From Rhizophagus irregularis (lineage: Eukaryota > Glomeromycota > Glomeromycetes > Glomerales > Glomeraceae): 64,000 nt of DNA. The notes beneath the pieces are model-generated. The model was not told the DNA's origin. It saw only the letters and a program-made list of their open reading frames with translations, and ran no database searches. A program made the position numbers and the translations under genes. How positions within the stretch are numbered: position 1 is the stretch's first letter; every line of letters begins with the position of its first letter. Below, piece after piece: positions 1-10,868 of the stretch. The stretch covers positions 4,464,001-4,528,000 of the forward strand of contig NC_089434.1 of NCBI RefSeq assembly GCF_026210795.1. Reading direction: 5' to 3'.

Positions 1-12
1 CCTGTTGGAAAT

Positions 13-264
13 TTATTTAAAGGTAATAAAATATTCTTCCAGATTATTCGGTAAGAAGTGGGTGATAACATTATAGAATTTCACGTGATTCTCGTTGGTA
101 ATAGCGAGAATATTCGTAAACACCTGAAAATATATCCATAGAAAAGGTACGGATACTTGACACCAGGTTTTATTTACTAAACTACATGAATGCAAAGAAT
201 TGACTGAGATCATCATGTAATTCAGTAAAATTAAGAAGAGACAATCTCTTATGAGTGATGCCAT
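13..264 (-). pseudogene. F-box-like protein fragment (N-terminus)
   Basis: An 83-codon frame opens with ATG at 264-262 and stops at 15-13. The N-terminus MASLIRDCLFLILL followed by SLHSCSLVNKTWCQVSVPFLW matches the start of the large F-box-like family typical of Rhizophagus (leucine-rich F-box, then LVNKTWC and VPxLW). In that family the F-box recruits a target protein to an SCF ubiquitin ligase. Full family members are roughly 400-600 residues, so this one is severely truncated. After VPFLW the usual KNPW continuation is missing and the sequence drifts, so I read it as a decayed copy. A gene that continues beyond the window edge through an intron is the alternative. A TATA-like box lies about 130 bp upstream. 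Confidence 0.6.
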
Positions 265-390
265 ATTGTTAAAAGTGATAAATGCGATTATGAGAATTAT
301 AAATTATTAAAAAGCGCCTCTCTAGCGAAAAGGAAATTTTGAAATTGAAGAGAAAAGGAAAAAATTACAGCTGAAAGATATGAATGCATA

Positions 391-398
391 TTTATATA
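391..398 (-). promoter_or_regulatory. TATA-like box upstream of the F-box fragment
   Basis: On the minus strand the sequence reads TATATAAA, about 127 bp before the F-box ATG. The position suits a fungal core promoter, but such strings are common in DNA this AT-rich. Confidence 0.25.
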
Positions 399-890
399 AA
401 AATTTGTCAAGACTAATCGTAAATTAGAAATTACTATATATGTTTAGTTTAGTTAATAATGTTTGATGAAATACTAGGGGCTTACATGCTTTTCATGCGA
501 GCATGTTCAATTCTTAAAAAAAAAGATAAAATTTTTTTGATTGTTTGAATCAATAAAACAATCATCAGAAGATAAATATTTAATGGTCTTGATTTTCAAA
601 TTAGAGAAATCTGCTGTGTCCCAATGATGACACTTTTTCTTCCATTTAAGATAATTATTGAAAGTGCAGCGTTTTTTGTATGACATTAACTTAATAAATC
701 ATGAACTTCTATTGGAAACCAATAAATTTTATTTTAGAAATAAAAATAAATATTTCTTCATTGAAATTGATAAGTTTATTTCAGAGATAAAATAAAAGAT
801 GTTTCAAAATTCAAAATTCAAAAATTAAAAATTCAAAATTAACGTTAATATTTATTTTTGTGGCTAAAATGACAATCATTTTAAAGTTTT

Positions 891-1012
891 CTTGTGTAAC
901 ATCTACATCAATTAATAATCTTGATACACAAGCAGACAAGCTATTATTGTTTGGTAAGAAATTTCTTCTTGTGTAACATCTACATCAATGATATCAAATA
1001 ATCTTGATACAC
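891..1012. repeat. Duplicated 40-45-bp segment
   Basis: Two copies (891-930 and 968-1012) share CTTGTGTAACATCTACATCA and a second block AATAATCTTGATACACA. They lie 77 bp apart, and the second copy has a small insertion between the two blocks. No coding function is visible. The rest of 400-1680 is AT-rich with no gene I can support. Confidence 0.6.
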
Positions 1013-1685
1013 ACTCGTTGAGATTTCCATATGTGGTTTAATTTGTAATTAAAAGATTTATTAAGATAATTGATTTGCTTATCTGTTTTATTTGTTCAAA
1101 TATGTGAGAACAATTCGGACTTATCTTCCGCAAAATTTTTATTATGAGAAGGCATAGTATATATGATAACGGCTTTTCTTTCCTCGCATCGTAATAATAA
1201 ATTATTTTTCGTTTAATAAATTAGTGTTCGCTCAATTAAGAGATTTGTGTTACCTTAATAAATAAAGTTTTAAAAATAATTAATGTTTAATGTTATTGAT
1301 AATGTGAAATATAAAATATTTTATACGCCATGCACCACTTTGCAGAAACCCGTGATTTGTTACCATGCAGTTAAGAAATCGTCATCAAATCACAACGATC
1401 TATTATCCAACATGTGACGACATAGTATCAAACGATCTCATGAAATTGTCGATATCAATAGAAGTTGTAAAATGCTACTAAATAGGTGTGAATATGGTAA
1501 ATAGGTGGAATAACACCGAGAATTAGTAGTGAAAATTAATCTAAGATATTTCTTAGATGTATTAAATATTATTTGGTGATGAATCTGCCAATATACTTTA
1601 TTCATATTTTTATATAAATTTTATTCTGTATGATAATTTTTTAACACGTGGTATTATAAAATAACTATAGTTTGATCTAAACTAT

Positions 1686-2075
1686 TTTTTAACTTTTTTT
1701 TTTCAACAAAAATCCTCCCTTTCGCTCTTTACCTTTCATTCCCCATTTCTTTCCTTTATTTTTCTCTTCGTTCCTTCTCCCCTTCGTTGTTTTATATCTT
1801 TTTTTTTAAAAAAAATTTTTTTTCTGTTAAAAAAACTCTGTTTTATAATTTGCTTAAAAAAATTATTTTTTTTTACGTTTTTTAACTTTATTTTTTTTTT
1901 ATAAAAAAATAAATTTCGGGTTTCTTCCCTCATCCTTTCCTTCTTCTCTCGTATTTTATTAAAAAGAGTTGAAGAGAACCCACAAAAAAAATCAAATTCT
2001 ATAACAGTAACGAAACATTATAACATTTCAATTTTTTTTTTTTTTTAGGCTGCTCCCTCGGTCCCCTATACGATA
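1686..2075. repeat. T/C-rich low-complexity tract
   Basis: This is a long pyrimidine-biased stretch with T runs and CCTTTC-type blocks. The reverse frame reads only K/N/R/E-rich low-complexity protein, which I do not accept as a gene. It lies just downstream of the stop codon of the Argonaute pseudogene. Confidence 0.6.
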
Positions 2076-2913
2076 TTTCGTTAGGAAAAAAAATAGGAGA
2101 GTTTATTTAGAATATGAAACATTTAATAATATAAATTTGAGACATGTTTATTCATTTGTAATATTTACCCGTTGTAGTTCCGGCTTTACTATTCCAAATG
2201 TGACCGCAGCACCACCTGCGCCTTCTTCGGACTCCGTATCACTAAATGGTGCTGCGCGCGTGAAGTTTTGCTCGTTTGGTAACTAAATGTGCATAATACA
2301 CTTGCGGTACCTACTTAAATATAAGACTATTATTACTATTACTGCATACAATAATAATAAATGCAATTTAAAATCTTACCAGAGATACCGAACGCATACT
2401 TCGCGCGTATAAATAACAATGACAATGTTTGTAACCTAAATTATTAAATACATAAATTAGTTACTAGTATATTAAATTTATTAAATTAAATTAAAATTAA
2501 CTTACATGTCTGGATTAAAGCCATTATCATCTTATAGAACATAATAGTGAGCTGACCGAGATGTCCCTAATAGCCCAGCGTGACTTTGCAAATCTATTAT
2601 CATATTTGCTCCATTATCAGTTGCTTATCAAGGATTCTAAAATCATTTATTAATGTTTGTTATAAATTGTATATGTTAATATAAATTAAAAAAATTAAAA
2701 TTACTTACAAAAGTCGAATTCAAACGGATGGGTTATAACAGTATCGATTACTGTACCAAGAAGACAATTTCCCGATCACATCTATCTATTGAGAAAATGG
2801 GACTAAGGAATGAATTCATTCCACCGAGTTTCACGTTAATTTTAGACGAACGTTCGCACAATATTGTTTTTTAATCTGCTTTGTGTATTTACTCTGGACA
2901 CACTGAGTCGCAA

Positions 2914-3074
2914 TGTTGTGCCCCAAATCTCAATATGCCCCAAATTGGCGATAATCATCGATGATTACTATATGTGAAAAGTAATGCTTTGAAAATTCTT
3001 AAGGTATTATAAAGATGGGCCGATAATTTAGGCCGATCGTTGATTTGGGGCAATCGTCAATTTGGGGCACAACA
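2914..3074. mobile_element. 161-bp MITE with GTTGTGCCCC ends
   Basis: The perfect terminal inverted repeat starts TGTTGTGCCCCAAAT and the internal part repeats GCCCCAAATTGGCGA in both orientations. It is flanked by the 4-bp direct repeat GCAA (2910-2913 and 3075-3078). It interrupts an Argonaute exon between VIGV and ATQCVQS; removing it and one GCAA rejoins the homologous sequence. The superfamily is not clear. Confidence 0.75.
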
Positions 3075-3116
3075 GCAACACCCGATGACAATGTCGCTCA
3101 TAATTATTGTCCCGTG

Positions 3117-3774
3117 TAGGGATGGCAACGGTCACGGTCATTAACCGATTATGACCGGTCATGACCGTGACCGATATCGGTCGGTCAAGACTTCTGACCG
3201 ACCGTTTGACCGACAGTTTGACCGACCGGTTTGACCGACCGTTTGACCGATCATTATCACCGCAACATTTTTATTTAAAAAACGTTGCGAAAACGTTTTT
3301 TATTAATAATTTAACGTTTTTCGCAAACGGGTTTTAATTAATTTAACAAAAAACGTTGCGAAAACGTTTTTTATTAATAATTTAACGTTTTTCGCAAACG
3401 TTTTTAATTAATTTAACAAAAAAATGTTGCGAAAACGTTTTTTATTAATGATTTAACATTTTTCGCAAACGTTTTTAATTAATTTAACAAAAAACGTTGC
3501 GAAAACGTTTTTATTAATAATTTAATTAAAAAAAAACGTTTTCGCAACGTTTTTTAATTATTTTAATAAAAAAAAAACGGTTTCGCACGTTTTTTTAATT
3601 GCCTTAATAAAAACGCTGCGAAAATGTGTTTTATAATGATCGGTCAAACCGGTCGGTCAAACGGTCGGTCAAACGGTCAGCCATAGCGGTCGGTCAGAAC
3701 GGTCGGTCGGTCAAAGGTTCTTGACCGGTTATGACCGACCGATGACCGACCATGACCGACCGTTGCCATCCCTA
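3117..3774. mobile_element. 658-bp hAT-like non-autonomous element (MITE)
   Basis: The termini are TAGGGATGGCAACGGTC and its inverse. The element is flanked by a perfect 8-bp duplication GTCCCGTG (3109-3116 and 3775-3782), which is the hAT signature. Subterminal zones carry many copies of GACCGACCGTTTGACCGAC-like motifs in opposite orientation at the two ends, plausible transposase-binding sites. The core has four direct copies of a roughly 71-bp unit containing AACGTTGCGAAAACG (near 3281, 3352, 3424, 3493), then inverted copies from about 3535. It has no coding capacity. It sits in the Argonaute MID exon right after the IIPNTG codons; the paralog near 30630 is an empty site. Confidence 0.92.
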
Positions 3775-4250
3775 GTCCCGTGTTAGGAATGATGCATAGT
3801 ATTAGTTGTGGTTGGGCCTTGGCACTATTGCCTTAATATTTCCCTGAGAATTTGCATGTAAAATGAGAGGATTTTGATTTGGTATATTCTGTGGTTATAA
3901 TAATATTAATTAGAAACTTGAATGATTCATAAAAGAATAATTCATTAAAAAATGGATTAACTTATTCACTTACCATCCCTGTATCTTAATACACGGTTGC
4001 TAGTTCTCTTACAAACGTAGAAACAACATGATCGGGTAAAACGTCAGAGCTTAAAAAAGCCAAAACACACTAAGAGCTGAAGGTGGCCCCGATTGCAAGT
4101 TTCTTATTACGTAAGTTCCAAGTTTCATCTGTAGGGTTGGATACAATTCTCTCTTGATGACGGATGATAATTAATTGTTGAGGTGGAAAGAACTCTAGCA
4201 TCCACCTGTTCGTGTTAACTTTTATTTTGAGGTTTTGATTGTTTTCTAAA

Positions 4251-5706
4251 ACATTTGATGGTTCCTTTCAGAAAGGCCCCTAAGGAGATCCAAATTCCAA
4301 TATTTTTGTTAAAATTTGTATAAGTGGACGTCATTTTGATTGAAAGCGGTTGCACTTAATAAGTAGTTATTATTGTAAAGGTATTTATGGAATTATGTGT
4401 AATTCTTTTCTACTATTCTGTTGCCATATAGCCTCTCATGATACTGCCACGCCTGATTCTGCCAATGTTTCCATTTCTTGAAGTTTGTATCCATACTATT
4501 ACTTCTGTAGCTGGTACTTGTTTCACTTTAAATGCTGTTGCACTTGCTGATGAGCTCACTGATGCTTCTACTTCTGCTAAAGCATACTAATCTATGGTAA
4601 TTATAAACTCTGGTTAAGGATAATCATATTTAATAATTTTAAGAACTGGTAATATCTTGACTCATAGGATGTTTTGATATTATTTAGATTGTTTGATATT
4701 TTTGACTGGTTATAGGATTAATTGATATATTTGATAGAGAACAAAAAAGGGGGAAACCATTTGATTTATCACAAATTCTTAACCTATTTATATTTAATTT
4801 TTAACACATGAAGCTTATCTGTTTTTAAGTAACACCTGGATGAAATTTCAAGATTTCAGTTTATGCTAACTCCAATTACCATTACAGCCACAAAATAAAC
4901 ATGTTAAGGCTTAAAATATAGGCTTAGTAATATTTACATTGCTAATCCTGAATCTTATCCAATATGTACACAGCATACATTATATATGATAACAGACTAT
5001 TCTACACTAACTAACTTTAAAGTACCTATTATTACATAGTATTTGGTAAAAATTGGTATAAAGATAGTTGAATTATAGAAAAAGACAAGCAATTAATATG
5101 TTATTAATAATCAATGATACCACTTTTATTAGCAGGATATTTTAAATTCTAAATTATACCAAACTTGTAAAGTATATGTATATATATAACTAGTGAGAAA
5201 ATTTATTCCTATGTTTATTATGAGTGGATTGACAAATTATATTGCATTCTTGATATTTATTTAATAAATAAATTACAATCTAATTACAATGCTTCAATTT
5301 TCTTAATAATAAATTTGTAAGTTATTTTCATCATTGACTAAACCTGACCATATTTGAGTAACTAATATACTGTTTTAAAATAAAATAAATTTTATCATAA
5401 ATTATACCATTGAAAATAGTTAACTAAAGAGACAATAGAATTATACTCCAAAGATCTTATACTAAAATTGAGTTTTAAATTGCAATTTGATCATTATTAC
5501 ACTTTATTCTATAATAACTATCATAATACAATATACAACTGAAGCTTGAATTTGTAATGTTAATCATTTATAGTACAAAAATCTTTCTTACTATAAATTC
5601 CAATTATGCATAAATAATTTTTATTTAACATTCTTATTCTTGAAAAGTCAAACTTTATTGGTAAAGTCAATAAAAAAAATTCTGGAAAGATAAATTGATT
5701 CAACCC
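4251..5706. other. Region without a supported gene
   Basis: AT-rich sequence between the Argonaute pseudogene and the LINE insertion. A compositionally richer patch at 4438-4592 is open on both strands for about 50 codons, but I recognise nothing in it. The far end, 5695-5706, is the left copy of the LINE target duplication. Confidence 0.5.
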
Positions 5707-7756
5707 ATTATAAAAGAATTGGAAGACACTTGATAATGATAGGAGACGAATATGACTTACACAATTCACCAAATTTAATACATTGCGAAGGTTGTTTTAG
5801 AAATATAAGTAAAAAGAAAGGAAAAAAGGAATGTCTGATTTATATAAACAATGACATTAGTAGAAAAATAGAAAAACGAAAAGAAAATGAATTCATAAAA
5901 CCTTACGAAACACTTAATAACATCTTAGAAAAGAATATCTGGTTGAAAAACCAAACAGAAGAAGAAAGAGTCGATATATTTTATAATAAGAAAATCGAAA
6001 TTATAGATAATATAATAAAAGCGAACGAGGAATTTATAAATATTATGAAAAATAGTATCTTCGAAAGATCAGATTTAGTAAATGATATCAAGAAATTTTT
6101 TATTATAATCGAAGTTTCAAAAAATAAATCGATAGTAGACGATAAAGGTAAACGATCAAGTTTATACAGCATAGCTTGGAAAATCAGGAATTTTAATATA
6201 AACAATAGTGACGACGAGATATTTTTTATGGCAAAATACGAAAGTGTGGTGGAAAATGAATTTAAAATAATTTTGAGAAGTTTAATTTTAGGACTAATGA
6301 TAATAACAGAAAATAGCGAAATAATTTTAGGATTAAATGATAATGTAGTCAAAGTAATTTTAGAATTTATTAATAATTGTAGCAATAGACGTAAAATAGA
6401 TAGCGATTATTATTTAGAATTACTTTTTATAGAAAATTTTTTGGAAAAAAATGAGATACAATTATTGGAAGTAGATGAGAAAATCTTAGATAATGTCATA
6501 GAATTAAAGACAAATTTAAAAGAACTTCTAAAAACCAAATCCATTACAGATATGATAAAAAATGAGTTCGAATTAATAGATGAGGCTTTAGTGGTAAACG
6601 AATTCAATTTGATATGGAAAAATAAAATTATAACAGGAGGCCTTAGAACATGGCGGAAAAAAATTACGAACGCTATTTGGAAAAACGAAATATTAAATAG
6701 CGAAAAACTTGATGATCTTTTTGTATACAATTATAAGAAGGAATTTGATTGGGTGTCTACTTTAAATTTTATAAGTAATAGAATTAATTTTTCCACAAGG
6801 CAATGCGGTGACAAAGACACGAGAGAACGATCATATAGAATCAAGAATATGTTGAGAGAACTTCCAACATATAGTATTTTATACAAAAGAGATACGAATA
6901 AAATAAATTCACCAATTTGTATAAGATGTGGGAAAGAAGAAGAGGTTTGGGAACATGTTTGGGTTTGCGAGGCCAACGAATTCTCAATCGATGAAATAAT
7001 TCAAGAATCACCATATAGATTTGAATTAGAACTAGAAGCACACGGCAAAAATAAAGAGATAGAAATACTTAGAGATCATCTCTGTAATTTTTTAATGATA
7101 CTCGAAAGTCCTTCATTAATATTACAAGGAAAAAGTAGAAAATGGGAATTGATCAGAGGAATTTTCAACGATAAATTTAATGACCTATCAAAAATAAAAG
7201 AAGAAAAGACGACGATTAAAGAACTTTGGAATTTTATATACGACGAATTAAAGAAAAGAATTTGGATACCACGATGCGAAGAAATTAAATTTCTAGAAGA
7301 AAAGGAAGGGATAACAAAATTGGATTTGAAATTAAGAAAGCAGAAACTGAAAGATGATCATAACGAAGAATCAGAATTAGAAAAAATTAAAAACAACAAA
7401 AATACAAAAACAAAAGAAAATAAAAATAAAAACAAGACAAACAAAATCAAAAATAATCAAATTAAAATAGTAACTTTGGGAAAGTTAACGAACGCAGTAA
7501 CAGATGGTTTAAATATAGATAAAATTTGGGATACATCAACGAAATTACCATTTTATTAGAATAGAAAATTTTACATAGTTTTATTTCAAGCACTAATTTT
7601 TAGTTTTAGTAATTTAGAAATTTTTATTTTTTTATTTTTTCGAAAATTACTTAGTTATAGGGTTTTACAAAATTTATTTTTGTTTAGCTCTAGGTATTTT
7701 TATATTTAATTATGTAATTGTTTTCGCAATTCTAAATAATTAATAAAATGCATTAC

Positions 7757-7787
<31 letters not shown>
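5707..7787 (+). mobile_element. 5'-truncated LINE (non-LTR retrotransposon) insertion
   Basis: The insertion ends in a run of about 25 A at 7763-7787 and is flanked by the direct repeat TTGATTCAACCC (5695-5706 and 7788-7799; up to 15 bp if the preceding AAA is counted). Those are the marks of target-primed reverse transcription. The reading frame is open from the 5' junction onward, which indicates 5' truncation within ORF2. An AATAAA signal at 7742-7747 and a short 3' UTR precede the tail. The clean duplication and the undamaged frame suggest a recent insertion. Confidence 0.9.
5736..7559 (+). CDS. LINE ORF2 C-terminal part: RNase H-like region and CCHC motif
   Basis: The longest intact frame in the window has its first ATG at 5736 (607 codons). 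The same frame runs unbroken back through the insertion junction, so the original protein was longer and the reverse transcriptase part has been lost. An early CEGC motif lies near residue 20. Residues of about 110-220 resemble the RNase H module of Rhizophagus LINEs (SSLYSIAWKI, VENEFKIILRSLIL, LGLND). The usual DGS position reads EVS, so one catalytic aspartate looks replaced while the E and the last D are kept. A second module has STRQCGDKDTRER and the zinc-knuckle CIRCGKEEEVWEHVWVC (C-x2-C-x8-H-x3-C) near residue 390, typical of LINE ORF2 C-termini. The tail is a highly charged K/E/N coiled stretch. It probably cannot move by itself. Confidence 0.8.
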   Translation: MIGDEYDLHNSPNLIHCEGCFRNISKKKGKKECLIYINNDISRKIEKRKENEFIKPYETLNNILEKNIWLKNQTEEERVDIFYNKKIEIIDNIIKANEEFINIMKNSIFERSDLVNDIKKFFIIIEVSKNKSIVDDKGKRSSLYSIAWKIRNFNINNSDDEIFFMAKYESVVENEFKIILRSLILGLMIITENSEIILGLNDNVVKVILEFINNCSNRRKIDSDYYLELLFIENFLEKNEIQLLEVDEKILDNVIELKTNLKELLKTKSITDMIKNEFELIDEALVVNEFNLIWKNKIITGGLRTWRKKITNAIWKNEILNSEKLDDLFVYNYKKEFDWVSTLNFISNRINFSTRQCGDKDTRERSYRIKNMLRELPTYSILYKRDTNKINSPICIRCGKEEEVWEHVWVCEANEFSIDEIIQESPYRFELELEAHGKNKEIEILRDHLCNFLMILESPSLILQGKSRKWELIRGIFNDKFNDLSKIKEEKTTIKELWNFIYDELKKRIWIPRCEEIKFLEEKEGITKLDLKLRKQKLKDDHNEESELEKIKNNKNTKTKENKNKNKTNKIKNNQIKIVTLGKLTNAVTDGLNIDKIWDTSTKLPFY

Positions 7788-7799
7788 TTGATTCAACCC

Positions 7800-8338
7800 C
7801 TTCATAGTTCTCAATTATTCAATTGTGCAACATGAAATATGACTGTGCCCAATTTATTCCACATTTATTATAGTTAAATTAATTTGGTCGGCTATCATGT
7901 CATGATTATCATGTAAATCATGAGATTTGTGGCTTATCCAATTCCGGCTAAGTCAGATATTTTTTTTGACAAAATTTGTACACGTATGTATTTGTAATTT
8001 GTTCCTTTCATGTTGAAAAAAAAAAATTTTTGCCCTGTTATATGCTGCGGCCAATTGCATCGTATAAAATATCTTTTTCCAATTCTTACAACCAAAATTT
8101 TTTCTGAAACTTTAATATTTTATTTATTTGTTTTTTTCTTAAAACCGAAAAAATTTCTTTAATTGGTTTTTATTAGCTAAAAGTTTTAATTTTTTTAAAA
8201 ATATTTTATTTTCAGTAAAGTTGAATTTTTTTTATTATTACCTCTAAATATTAATCAAAATTTAATTGTTATATTAAGTTAAACTCATCAACTGTAGTGA
8301 ACAGGTTATAGTTAGTAAATAACCAAGAATTTTTCCAA
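7800..8338. other. AT-rich region without a gene
   Basis: I see only T/A runs and no open frame or repeat worth naming. Confidence 0.5.
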
Positions 8339-8612
8339 AACAATAATAAGCCAATTTTCACAAACAGTATAATAAGCCAATTTCTAAGCCAAATTTCCAC
8401 AACAGTTTCAAAACAATAACAAGCCATAAGCCAATTTCCAGTTTAAAAGCAATAATAAGCCAATTTCTACAAACAGTTTCAAAACAATAATAAGCCAATT
8501 TCCACAAACAGTTTCAAACCAATAATAAGCCAATTTCCGCAAACAGTTAAAAACAATAATAAGCCAATTTCCACAAACAGTTTCAAAACAATAATAAGCC
8601 AAATAATAAGCT
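8339..8612. repeat. Tandem repeat, unit about 35 bp
   Basis: About seven imperfect copies of a unit made of CAATAATAAGCCAATTTC, then CACAAACAGTTTCAAAA. The later copies (8450-8600) are the most regular; the first ones contain deletions. The reverse frame through it (W/L/Y-rich) is a by-product of the repeat and not a gene. Confidence 0.9.
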
Positions 8613-9099
8613 AATTTCTTTATTTGTCAAATCACACTTGTGGCTGGCACTATAAACATCAAATATCCTCCTATAGATTAGTGATGCAACTCTAAAATAT
8701 TAATGATTTATTATTTAAATTTTAGTTTCTAAAAATTGATTAACTAAAACAATAGGATTAAAAATCCAATGATATCGTCTAATACTGAATTAGTATGTGT
8801 TTGCATTTCTATTTCTCTTCAGAGATAATTTCACAAACAGTAGAAATACTTGCAATTTCTTTTAATTTTAATATACTAATTCATTCTTATATTTGTCAAA
8901 TAAATAAGAATGAATTTTGATATACTTAACATCAGGACTTGTACGTTTATCTCCAATCATCCATTTAGGTATGGAAAAATTTCGTTCACAACCTTACTTG
9001 TGAAGGGGTCATACCAAATAATCCTTATTTTTTAAAACTTATAGAACCCCACCAAAGTTCAAGTGTATCTATACCCATTTCAATTTTTGATCAAACCAC

Positions 9100-10057
9100 C
9101 TAAATTGACTGAGAAGTTTTCTGCATTATTCTTCAGGATTTCAGGATAACCTAAGTTCTGCCAAAGAGTTGTAGCAGCAATTGCAGCATTTCTGAATCCA
9201 TCATCATTAACACCTAAAGCTAAAAACAATAATTTTAATAAAATTTTTAAAATGATAATCAAACTTAAATATTTTACCTTTATAGTAAGGATGAAGACAA
9301 TAACATAAAAAGGTAAGAAGAATGTTGAAATTCAAGATAATATAATTAAAAACTTGAATTGCTTCATACTTGTAAAGATTTGAAGTAGAAATATGGATTT
9401 AATCATTCGAACAAAACAATCAGCTAGAACAGCTGATTTTGCTTCAAGAATATTAATGCATTCTTTGATAAAAGCTCAAATTGAATTTGACGGCAATTTA
9501 TCCTCATCCTGCATCAAAAAATGAACTTCAGAATTTAAAATAATATCATTATGTTCTAATAATATCTATTAATAATCAAGTTAGTTTTAATTGTTAGTGA
9601 TTATATAAATAATAACATAATATCTATTAAAAAATCCTATCCAGGATGACGTAAAATGAATATATGATGAGCCCTATCTAGTTTTACACCATGTTTGTAA
9701 TCCTTCAATCTTAATTTTCATATTTTTTAAACCTTGGAATAGAATTGCAGAAGCTTGATGTGAATTATTAAAAAATCTTGTAATTTTTCCACGATCTAAA
9801 ATAAGATCTTTAATATTATCAAGTTTTACAAGATCGTCTGCCATTAAATTAATAGTATGAGCTATACATCTTAAATCCCAAATATGACTATACTTTTCCA
9901 CTCCAATTTTTTCTATAATTGCAGAAATTTTTGAAGCAAAGAACTTTCCTGTATGTGATTCTGTAGAATACTTCCCTATAAAAATTAATTGTCCGTAAAA
10001 TGTAATAGTAAATAATTGATAAATAACGGTTATATAGATGTCTAGTAATTTAACCAT
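9100..10057 (-). pseudogene. hAT-type transposase with DUF659 domain, decayed
   Basis: Read on the minus strand. KYSTESHTGKFFASKI and YSHIWDLRCIAHTINLMADD are the DUF659/hAT transposase core (ESHTxEF and RCIAHxxNL motifs). The family's segment between them with the VSDNA-type motif is missing, so a catalytic part is deleted. FFNNSHQASAIL and LQTWCKTR follow, and the invariant TRW tryptophan has become TAG (just below 9684). Further on are ECINILEAKSAVLADCFVRM (about 9475-9405) and LHPYYK. A clean 58-bp GT-AG intron (9220-9277) follows, and then ALGVNDDGFRNAAIAATTLW, the C-terminal region. Frameshifts and stops occur at 9300-9670. A 60-codon frame at 10170-10352 could be the more N-terminal part, but I am not sure. 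Confidence 0.8.
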
Positions 10058-10429
10058 TTTATATATGTATTTTAAATGTTAAATATACGGAAATTTGAAA
10101 TCTAAATGTAAATTATTTGTTTATTAAATGTACTATTCTCACTAATATGTATATAACCCATTCTATTAGTTATTCATCTGTATAATCTACATCCTTATAT
10201 ATCACGTAATAAGTAGTTTTAATCAGAAAAAACCCTACACAATGGTCTATAGCAAATGCATCAATAAATTCATGCGCTCCAGATTTTTGAAATGAGATAA
10301 GACCTGCACTATCTTCTCTAACATCTGCAGTCCAATGAATATACGTTAACATATAAGTTACTTTGTCAAATTCGTAAGCAAGATAATATTCAACCTGTTC
10401 ATAAAAAAAATTAAATAAATTAAATTATT

Positions 10430-10735
10430 TTTTTAAAAAAAAAATAAAGTTTTGAAGTGTTGTTCAAGACGAAACTCACCTATCCAACGAACTAGAGCCA
10501 AAATCTACAAAATAGAAAAAAAATTTTATTATAAAGTTTCGAAGTGTTATTCAAAACGAAACTCACCTATCCAACGTCCAAGAACCAGAGCCGAAACCTA
10601 CAAAATAGAAAAAAGAAATTAATAAATTAAATTATTTTTTTTAAAAAAAAAAATAAAGTTTCAAAGTGTTTTTCGAAACGAAACTCACCTATCCAACGCC
10701 CAAGAGCAGAAACCTACAAAATAAAAGAAGGAAAA
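10430..10735 (-). repeat. Tandem micro-exon-like array (3 units)
   Basis: On the minus strand each unit reads CTATTTTGTAG, then a 25-31-nt block (for example GTTTCGGCTCTGG...TTGGATAG), then GTGAGTTTCG, then an AT-rich spacer. The plus-strand landmark CTCACCTATCCAACG recurs near 10485, 10563 and 10684. Each block is thus bounded by a good 3' splice site (TTTGTAG) and a good 5' splice site (GTGAGT). No protein family is recognisable. About 70 bp upstream on the minus strand is ATCACGTG with a TATA-like run (10800-10815). See also 14990-15375, 29520-29960 and 53590-53960. Confidence 0.6.
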
Positions 10736-10868
10736 AAAATTTTTTTAAATGAAAAAGTTTCAAAGCGAAACGAAACTTTAATAAAAAAAAGTTTATCACA
10801 TATACACGTGATAATCTTTGCCAGCCTATAAAATATGTTCAACCAACTTCGGAAATGATATTCGTAAA

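Larger units (their letters stand above)
2148..4250 (-). pseudogene. Argonaute (AGO) pseudogene, L2-MID-PIWI part
   Basis: Argonaute binds small RNAs and silences matching transcripts. Read on the minus strand, the pieces appear in family order. L2 has ETWNLRNKKLAIGATFSS (4130-4070), then CVLAFLSSDVLPDHVV with FVRELATVY and DTGM, ending at a GTAAGT donor at 3973. After an 85-bp intron comes MID, with NPLILHANSQGNI and KAQPQLILCIIPNTG. PIWI has QCVQSKYTKQIKKQYCANV, VKLGGMNSFLSP, SHAGLLGTSRSAHYYVL (the catalytic histidine is kept in AHYYVL) and the C-terminal FGIVKPELQRV. The stop is at 2150-2148. Several frameshifts and in-frame stops are present, two of them at conserved tryptophans (SW to S-stop at 4070-4072; VLW to VL-stop near 2532). 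Two MITEs interrupt the MID/PIWI exons. The N, L1 and PAZ parts are not visible upstream of about 4250. A second, independently decayed copy lies at 30.5-32.3 kb. Confidence 0.88.

Noticed and set aside
5981-7041. Several minus-strand frames of 66-134 codons inside the LINE
   Set aside because: Shadows of the intact plus-strand ORF2 frame with its A-rich codon use.
8408-8602. W/L/Y-rich minus-strand frame of 64 codons
   Set aside because: Periodic translation of the 35-bp tandem repeat.
8339-8612. Possible CRISPR-like array
   Set aside because: The 35-bp units are contiguous tandem copies with no unique spacers, and the genome is eukaryotic.
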